A DNA stretch of 11,278 nt from CAZDGV01 sp964505195 (GTDB taxonomy: Bacteria > Bacteroidota > Bacteroidia > Chitinophagales > Chitinophagaceae). Under the pieces are notes generated by a model. That model was not told the DNA's origin, made no database searches, and saw only the letters and a list, made by a program, of their open reading frames with translations. Positions 6,856 through 11,278 of this stretch are shown here, in pieces. The position numbers and the translations under genes are program-made. The stretch is from the NCBI GenBank assembly GCA_964505195.1, contig CAZDGV010000042.1, forward strand, positions 1-11,278. Reading direction: 5' to 3'. How positions within the stretch are numbered: position 1 is the stretch's first letter; every line of letters begins with the position of its first letter.

Positions 6856-7914
6856 TCAGCCTGCAACGGTAATCAGCTTTTCCTTTTGGCTATGCATACT
6901 GCCGATCGGTGTCGTATGTTTTTCCAATCCTGCTTTTGCTAAGATGCTCTGCACTTCCTGCAACGCTTCCGGTTGCACTGCAATGAGCAGACCCCCATTT
7001 GTTTGCGGATCGGGGAGAAGGTTGAACGCTTCCATTACATCCACGCCTGTTTCAAAAGCAACTTTGGAGCTATAGCTGTTCCAGTTGCGATAAGTGGCAT
7101 CGGGTATTGCACGCTGTGCGAGGTAATTGCGTGCAGCGGTTATAATCGGAATATCCTTGTACTGCAGTGTTGCAGAGAGAGACGCACCTTCGCACATTTC
7201 AATCAGATGTCCAAGCAAACCAAAACCGGTTATATCGGTCATGGCGGTTACGCCTTTTACTTCACCCAATTTTTCTCCCACCTTATTCAGTGTAGCCATT
7301 TGGGCAATCGCTTGTTGCATATCCTCTGCTGTTGCAATGCCCCGCTTTTGCGCAGTAGCAAGAATGCCTACGCCGATGGGTTTAGTGAGCAGCAAAAGAT
7401 CGCCACTTTGTGCAGTATTGTTGCGTTTTAAGTGCAGAATAGGAAGCGTACCACTAACGGCGAGTCCAAATACCGGCTCCGTGGTATCAATACTGTGGCC
7501 GCCTGCCAAGGGAATGCCTGCTTCGGCACAAACGGAACGACCACCAGCAAGTACTTGCTGTGCCAGTTCAGGTGGAAGCTGCTCTACCGGCCAGCCCAGT
7601 ATGGCAATGGCCATGAGTGGCTTTCCACCCATCGCATATACATCACTGATGGCATTGGCCGCAGCAATACGCCCAAAATCAAACGCATCGTCCACAATCG
7701 GTGTAAAAAAATCTGTGGTGGAAACCAACGCTGTGCCGTTGCCGAGATCATATACTGCTGCATCATCTCGACTGCTATTGCCTACCAATAGTTGTGCGCT
7801 GGGAGTTTGCCATCCATCGCTTTGTAGCATTTTTTCCAAAACGGAAGGTGCAATTTTACATCCGCAGCCGGCACCATGTGAATAAGCAGTTAGCTTTATG
7901 TTTGAAGTTTCCAT
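6856..7914 (-). CDS. selD: Selenide, water dikinase (selenophosphate synthetase), Cys form
   Basis: SelD makes selenophosphate, the reactive selenium donor, from selenide and ATP. The 352-residue product is close in length to the E. coli enzyme. It has the active-site motif HGAGCGCK with Cys17 and Lys20 at the same positions as in E. coli; the Cys codon is TGC, so this is not a selenocysteine form. The metal and ATP region follows: DDAAV (Asp50-Asp51), STTDFFTPIVDD (Asp68), and FGRIAAANAISDVYAMGG (Asp91). The GGHSI loop lies at 138-142. The start is taken as ATG at 7914; a TTG at 7920 adds only two residues and is less likely. It follows mnmH by 17 bases on the same strand, and pairing with MnmH points to use of selenophosphate for tRNA selenouridine. 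Confidence 0.96.
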   Translation of the reverse strand: METSNIKLTAYSHGAGCGCKIAPSVLEKMLQSDGWQTPSAQLLVGNSSRDDAAVYDLGNGTALVSTTDFFTPIVDDAFDFGRIAAANAISDVYAMGGKPLMAIAILGWPVEQLPPELAQQVLAGGRSVCAEAGIPLAGGHSIDTTEPVFGLAVSGTLPILHLKRNNTAQSGDLLLLTKPIGVGILATAQKRGIATAEDMQQAIAQMATLNKVGEKLGEVKGVTAMTDITGFGLLGHLIEMCEGASLSATLQYKDIPIITAARNYLAQRAIPDATYRNWNSYSSKVAFETGVDVMEAFNLLPDPQTNGGLLIAVQPEALQEVQSILAKAGLEKHTTPIGSMHSQKEKLITVAG

Positions 7915-7931
7915 AATCAATAAAAATGTTT

Positions 7932-9005
7932 TTAAAACTGCAACAGCTTTATAGCGTTGGAAGCATGTACCTTTTCGCAGGCGATGCTTTCTACTGATGC
8001 TGCATCACCGGATCTTTTTTCAAATGCTTTTTGATACTGCTTATCGTAATAGCGAAGTAAAATCCGAAAGCTTTCCGGAATATTTTCTTCTATCAGGGCA
8101 TGAATTGCATTTTTAGCTTCCAGTCCGCCTAGTCTTTTTTTAATCCGCAAAATCGCGTTCACCATCCGCTCTCTATCTTGCTGTCCATATTCCGCTACAA
8201 TATGCTTGAGCCGTTCTTCAAAAGGAATTTCAAGCAAGAACAAAGGTGCTGCCAACATCTGTTTTAAAAAGATCATAGGGATGTTCACGTCGCCGATACG
8301 CTGACTTTCATCTTCCATCCATATAGCTTGTTGTGCTGTATTGTCTTGCATGAGCATTTGCGATGCATTATGCAGTGCCATGCCCAATTTGTTTTCAAAC
8401 ATTTCCTGTGTGGGCTGTGCCGGCATGCCGAGATTACCGAAAGCGGAACCTTTGTGATGGGCAAGTCCTTCCAAATCTATTACAAGCTGTCCTCTGCTTT
8501 CCAGCGCATGCAGCAATACCGTTTTTCCGCTGCCGGTATTTCCTCCCAACACCCTCAGTGGATATTTTTTTTCAAACTGTTGTAACACCCAATGCCGATA
8601 GGTTTTATATCCACCCTGCAATACAATCACCTGAAAGCCGTAAAGCTGTAATAGCCATGCCACTGCAGCACTGCGCATGCCACCACGCCAACAATGTATG
8701 AGCAAAGTGTTTTTTTCAGCCTTTTCATTTTCTACAGCATATGTCATTACAATTTTTTCAGCAGCTTCTACCATACTGCGCATCTTTACGCCAAAAAAAT
8801 CGAGGCCGATGCGAATGGCTTTCTCACGGCTTTCCTGTTTATATACCGTGCCTACCTGTTTGCGTTCTTCATCGCTGAACAGCGGAAATGAAATGGCACC
8901 GGGAATATGTGCATGTGCATATTCGGAAGGACTTCGCACATCCAGTATGGGAGCGTTTTTTGCGCGCTGAAGAAAGGAATCAATATCCACGGATGCTGCG
9001 TTCAT
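7932..9005 (-). CDS. mnmH: tRNA 2-selenouridine synthase (rhodanese plus P-loop domains)
   Basis: MnmH (also SelU or YbbB) replaces the sulfur of 2-thiouridine at the wobble position of certain tRNAs with selenium from selenophosphate, through a geranylated intermediate. The 357-residue product has both domains. The N-terminal rhodanese domain (about 1-140) has PILDVRSPSEYAHAHIPGA and the active-site loop HCWRGGMRS with Cys105. The P-loop domain starts at GGNTGSGKT (154-162) and continues with DLEGLAHHKGSAFG. Both are expected of this family, and length is typical. It is the first gene of a two-gene unit with selD, preceded by its own -7 box. Its presence with selD is the accepted marker for the selenouridine branch of selenium use. 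Confidence 0.95.
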   Translation of the reverse strand: MNAASVDIDSFLQRAKNAPILDVRSPSEYAHAHIPGAISFPLFSDEERKQVGTVYKQESREKAIRIGLDFFGVKMRSMVEAAEKIVMTYAVENEKAEKNTLLIHCWRGGMRSAAVAWLLQLYGFQVIVLQGGYKTYRHWVLQQFEKKYPLRVLGGNTGSGKTVLLHALESRGQLVIDLEGLAHHKGSAFGNLGMPAQPTQEMFENKLGMALHNASQMLMQDNTAQQAIWMEDESQRIGDVNIPMIFLKQMLAAPLFLLEIPFEERLKHIVAEYGQQDRERMVNAILRIKKRLGGLEAKNAIHALIEENIPESFRILLRYYDKQYQKAFEKRSGDAASVESIACEKVHASNAIKLLQF

Positions 9006-9023
9006 GAGGAGCTAAAGATAATT

Positions 9024-9031
9024 CAAACTTA
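9024..9031 (-). promoter_or_regulatory. -7 box for mnmH-selD (TAAGTTTG on the minus strand)
   Basis: Read on the minus strand this is TAAGTTTG, a perfect TAnnTTTG match, ending 18 bases before the mnmH ATG. No good -33 element is seen at the usual spacing. It lies downstream of the rho terminator, giving the selenium unit its own transcription start. Confidence 0.55.
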
Positions 9032-9066
9032 TCCTGCGCCGATCTTGTAATGCTTAAGGAGATTGC

Positions 9067-9095
9067 AAAAAAATCCCTCCGGTTTGCGGAGGGAT
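9067..9095 (-). terminator. Intrinsic terminator of rho
   Basis: The two arms 9073-9081 (ATCCCTCCG) and 9087-9095 (CGGAGGGAT) pair perfectly over 9 bp around a 5-base loop. The adjacent A-run at 9067-9073 on the plus strand becomes a run of T just after the hairpin on the minus strand. It begins 5 bases after the rho stop codon. This is the only clear factor-independent terminator in the window. Confidence 0.9.
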
Positions 9096-9100
9096 GAAAT

Positions 9101-10729
9101 TTAGCTGTTCATACTGGCAAGGAATTCATAATTGTCTTTCGTGCCCTGCATACGTTTGAGCATTTCCTGCATTGCTTCTTCCGTATTCATATCTGCCATA
9201 TACTTACGAAGCAACCACATGCGTTGCAACACATCGCGCTCAAGCAGCAGATCGTCGCGTCGCGTTGAAGATGCAACTACATCGATGGCAGGGAAGATGC
9301 GGCGATTGGCAAGACGGCGGTCGAGCGCCAATTCCATATTGCCGGTACCTTTAAATTCTTCAAAGATCACTTCATCCATTTTGCTTCCGGTATCTATCAG
9401 TGCTGTAGCAAGAATGGTGAGTGATCCACCGTTTTCGATTTTACGCGCTGCACCAAAAAATTGCTTGGGCTTTTGCATGGCGTTGGCTTCCACACCACCG
9501 CTGAGCACTTTACCACTGGCAGGTGCCACGGTATTGTGTGCGCGCGCAAGGCGGGTGATGGAATCGAGTAGGATTACAACATCGTGTCCGCATTCTACCA
9601 GTCGCTTTGCTTTTTGCAAAACGATGCTGGATACTTTCACGTGTTTCTCGGCCGGTTCATCGAAGGTAGATGCCACCACTTCTGCTCTTACACTTCTTTC
9701 CATGTCGGTAACTTCTTCTGGGCGCTCATCGATCAGCAATACAATCAGATATACTTCAGGGTGATTCGCCGCAATAGCATTTGCCACTTCTTTCAGAAGC
9801 ACCGTTTTTCCCACTTTGGGCTGCGCTACAATCAATCCACGCTGGCCTTTGCCTATGGGCGTAAACAGATCCATAATACGGGTGCTGTAATTATTGGAAG
9901 CTGTAGAGAGATTGAGCTTTTCGAAAGGAAACAACGGAGTGAGATAGTCGAACGGAACCCTGTCGCGCACTTCTTCAGGACGCTTGCCGTTGATAAAATC
10001 TACTTTCAGCAGCGCAAAATATTTTTCACCTTCTTTGGGAGGGCGTACGGAACCATACACAGTATCACCGGTTTTCAAACCAAAGAGTTTGATTTGAGAA
10101 GGCGATACATACACATCATCGGGCGACGATAAATAATTATAATCGCTGCTGCGCAAGAATCCGTATCCATCAGGCATCATTTCCAATACCCCTTCACCCT
10201 GTATCACACCATCGAACTCAATATTGAATACGGGCTCACGGCGCGTAAGAATTTTACGGGGTTCTGATGATGACTCTTCGGAAGGGGCTGCTTCGCGTGC
10301 AGCATTGTCTTCATTCAGCATTTCACCTACTTCCATTTCAGGGGGCGATGCCACAAAATCATCTTCTCCGGGCAATACAAAATCAAGCGACGGAGGCGCC
10401 GGCTCGGCCTTATCGCCTGTTGCTTTCTTTTTGGTTAATCCCTTTTTGCCACGAGCGGTATCGCCAGCGGCAGAAGCGGCTTTATCTTTTCCTTCGCTCT
10501 CCACTACGGCTTCTTCGGTTGAAACGCCGGTAGTAGTTTTTACAATGCGCTTGCGGCGGTTTTTGTCTTCGCCTTCTTTTTTCTCACTGGCCATAACTGC
10601 TTGTTTGTCGAGTATTTTGTAAATAAGAGTTTGCTTATCCATTTTTTTCGCAGCCGGAATCTTAAGCTGTGCTGCGATATCGAGCAGCTCGGGTACGAGC
10701 ATATCGTTCAATTGTAAAATATCGTACAT
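9101..10729 (-). CDS. rho: Transcription termination factor Rho with long charged insert
   Basis: Rho is the ring-shaped RNA helicase that ends transcription of untranslated RNA. The 542-residue product has the N-terminal Rho_N helical domain (about 1-45) and an insert of roughly 115 residues (about 48-165) absent from the 419-residue E. coli protein. The cold-shock-type RNA-binding domain follows (about 178-245, with DGYGFLRS and PDDVYVSPSQI). The ATPase core has Walker A AQPKVGKT (302-309), Walker B VVILLDS with Asp389, a Q-loop at LSGGVEANA (409-417), and an R-loop region at GSKMDEVIFEEFKGTGN (448-464). The insert is first basic (RRKRIVK, then RGKKGLTKKK) and then acidic and Ser/Pro-rich, as expected for disorder. 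It ends in its own intrinsic terminator and diverges from asnS. Confidence 0.97.
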   Translation of the reverse strand: MYDILQLNDMLVPELLDIAAQLKIPAAKKMDKQTLIYKILDKQAVMASEKKEGEDKNRRKRIVKTTTGVSTEEAVVESEGKDKAASAAGDTARGKKGLTKKKATGDKAEPAPPSLDFVLPGEDDFVASPPEMEVGEMLNEDNAAREAAPSEESSSEPRKILTRREPVFNIEFDGVIQGEGVLEMMPDGYGFLRSSDYNYLSSPDDVYVSPSQIKLFGLKTGDTVYGSVRPPKEGEKYFALLKVDFINGKRPEEVRDRVPFDYLTPLFPFEKLNLSTASNNYSTRIMDLFTPIGKGQRGLIVAQPKVGKTVLLKEVANAIAANHPEVYLIVLLIDERPEEVTDMERSVRAEVVASTFDEPAEKHVKVSSIVLQKAKRLVECGHDVVILLDSITRLARAHNTVAPASGKVLSGGVEANAMQKPKQFFGAARKIENGGSLTILATALIDTGSKMDEVIFEEFKGTGNMELALDRRLANRRIFPAIDVVASSTRRDDLLLERDVLQRMWLLRKYMADMNTEEAMQEMLKRMQGTKDNYEFLASMNS

Positions 10730-10883
10730 ATCTATGGTTAAATCATGAACACAGTTGCTGAAACAATCTTCTGTGTGCTGGACGGGTTGAATTGATGAAT
10801 CTGGGAATGGTGGGACTGAAACTGATACGCGATGGCAAGTGTGGAACCTCTAAATCAGCTCATTTACCAATGCAAGGTTACGG
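10730..10883 (-). other. Possible long rho leader region
   Basis: If the -7 box at 10884-10891 is used, rho has an untranslated leader of about 150 bases, long for this window where other predicted leaders are under 25. It contains a weak 6-bp inverted repeat (ACACAG at 10749-10754 with CTGTGT at 10771-10776, 16-base loop) and a stretch poor in G on the minus strand near the middle. A leader ORF is not supported: the ATG near 10863 on the minus strand runs only two codons. Rho autoregulation through its leader is known in E. coli; for this gene it is an inference. Confidence 0.3.
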
Positions 10884-10891
10884 CAAATTTA
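10884..10891 (-). promoter_or_regulatory. -7 box, probably for rho (TAAATTTG on the minus strand)
   Basis: On the minus strand this reads TAAATTTG, a perfect TAnnTTTG match, about 155 bases upstream of the rho start. The -33 position falls in or next to an A/T run at 10900-10911, with no clean TTG. No closer match to the consensus lies before rho. Confidence 0.45.
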
Positions 10892-10897
10892 TTGATA

Positions 10898-10913
10898 CTA
10901 AAAATTTTTTTAG
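10898..10913. repeat. A/T-rich dyad between the rho and asnS promoters
   Basis: CTAAAAA at 10898-10904 and TTTTTAG at 10907-10913 form a 7-bp inverted repeat with a 2-base spacer. It lies 6 bases upstream of the rho -7 box and about 43 bases upstream of the asnS -7 box. It could be an upstream A/T promoter element or an operator, but a chance dyad in A/T-rich DNA is possible. Confidence 0.3.
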
Positions 10914-10956
10914 GGAGCTGGCCGCCGTTACAGCGGGGCAATGCATCGACAGGCTG

Positions 10957-10964
10957 TATCTTTG
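10957..10964 (+). promoter_or_regulatory. -7 box for asnS (TATCTTTG)
   Basis: TATCTTTG is a perfect TAnnTTTG match ending 32 bases before the asnS ATG, giving a predicted leader of about 25-28 bases. No clear -33 TTG is present at the usual spacing. It is divergent from the rho -7 box with about 65 bases between them. Confidence 0.55.
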
Positions 10965-10996
10965 AGCTCCTTTTCGGATTCCTAAAACAACGGGCT

Positions 10997-11278
10997 ATGT
11001 TTAACAAAAGAACAAAAATCAATGCACTCCTTTCCATGGAGCCACAGCAACAGGAGGTGACAGTGATGGGCTGGGTGCGTAGTTTTCGCAACAATCAGTT
11101 TATTGCCCTGAACGACGGATCCACCAACCACAACCTGCAGGTGATGGTGGAGCTGGGATTGCTGAAGGAGGAAGTACTGAAGCGCATTACCACTTCTGCT
11201 TCGCTGCGGGTGCAGGGCCTTTGGGTGCCATCATTGGGAAAAGGACAAAAAGCAGAGCTGAAAGCTACGGCGGTAGAA
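10997..11278 (+). CDS. asnS: Asparaginyl-tRNA synthetase, N-terminal part (cut by window end)
   Basis: The frame is open from ATG at 10997 to the last base, 94 codons without a stop, so only the anticodon-binding OB-fold is present. The sequence MGWVRSFRNNQFIALNDGS (24-42), followed by a NLQVMVE strand, is the N-terminal pattern of AsnRS. The FIALNDGST wording is characteristic of AsnRS rather than AspRS or LysRS. The enzyme charges tRNA-Asn with asparagine in the cytoplasm; the class II catalytic domain would lie beyond the window. The start fits, with the OB-fold beginning about 20 residues in. Confidence 0.9.
   Translation, partial: MFNKRTKINALLSMEPQQQEVTVMGWVRSFRNNQFIALNDGSTNHNLQVMVELGLLKEEVLKRITTSASLRVQGLWVPSLGKGQKAELKATAVE

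Noticed and set aside
7852..7872. Selenocysteine codon in SelD
   Set aside because: The active-site codon is TGC (Cys), with a second Cys codon TGT two positions later; no in-frame TGA is present.
7127..7885. 252-codon open frame on the plus strand opposite selD
   Set aside because: It is wholly antisense to a clear selD; its product is Ser/Pro/Ala-rich with no recognisable domain.
7915..7920. Upstream TTG start for selD
   Set aside because: It adds only two residues; the ATG at 7914 places the active-site Cys at residue 17, as in E. coli SelD.
9132..9764. 210-codon open frame on the plus strand opposite rho
   Set aside because: It lies entirely over the conserved rho ATPase domain; the Ser/Arg-rich translation is typical of an antisense shadow.
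10864..11094. 76-codon minus-strand frame across the asnS start
   Set aside because: It overlaps both the rho/asnS promoter region and the asnS coding start in antisense and shows no domain.
1..11278. Mobile element, CRISPR array, phage or defence system
   Set aside because: No spaced direct repeats, transposase, integrase or recognised defence gene is seen; all genes fit a normal chromosomal neighbourhood.

Overview
The window looks like chromosomal DNA from a Bacteroidota bacterium, most likely of the Chitinophagaceae type (the family is an inference). The reasons are: six perfect TAnnTTTG promoter elements upstream of genes; few Shine-Dalgarno sequences; signal peptides that place Gln directly after the cleavage site; a Bacteroidota-restricted IPExxxVDY-type protein; and a Rho factor with a long charged insert. 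Gene density is high, the longest non-coding stretch is about 267 bases, and I see no insertion sequences, tRNA or rRNA genes, CRISPR arrays or phage genes.

Layout, left to right. Bases 1-366 (minus) hold the N-terminal part of an exported RidA/YjgF-family protein. Diverging from it is a two-gene plus-strand unit: a small lipoprotein of unknown function (464-940) and a secreted class A beta-lactamase-fold serine hydrolase (964-1821). These converge on feoB (1828-3948, minus), a ferrous iron transporter with no feoA beside it and unusual G4 and G5 motifs. Divergent from feoB is a secreted M28 zinc peptidase with a C-terminal PDZ domain (4098-5732). It is followed by an IPExxxVDY-family protein (5765-6199) and a short pterin-4a-carbinolamine dehydratase (6210-6437). 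A small DUF4870-like membrane protein (6444-6779, minus) converges on that pair.

Next is a minus-strand selenium unit, mnmH (7932-9005) then selD (6856-7914). SelD makes selenophosphate from selenide and ATP, and MnmH uses it to convert 2-thiouridine to 2-selenouridine at the tRNA wobble position. No selenocysteine insertion genes are visible, so this looks like a selenium pathway serving tRNA modification only. Upstream of it is rho (9101-10729, minus), which ends in a clear intrinsic terminator, has a possible leader of about 150 bases, and diverges from asnS (from 10997, plus, cut by the window end).

Most of the window is core or housekeeping content. I found no convincing new multi-gene system. 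The points most worth a second look are the selD-mnmH pair, the FeoB G-motif changes, the Rho insert, the two proteins of unknown function, the consistent promoter and signal-peptide patterns, and a nearly leaderless promoter placement at the lipoprotein gene.
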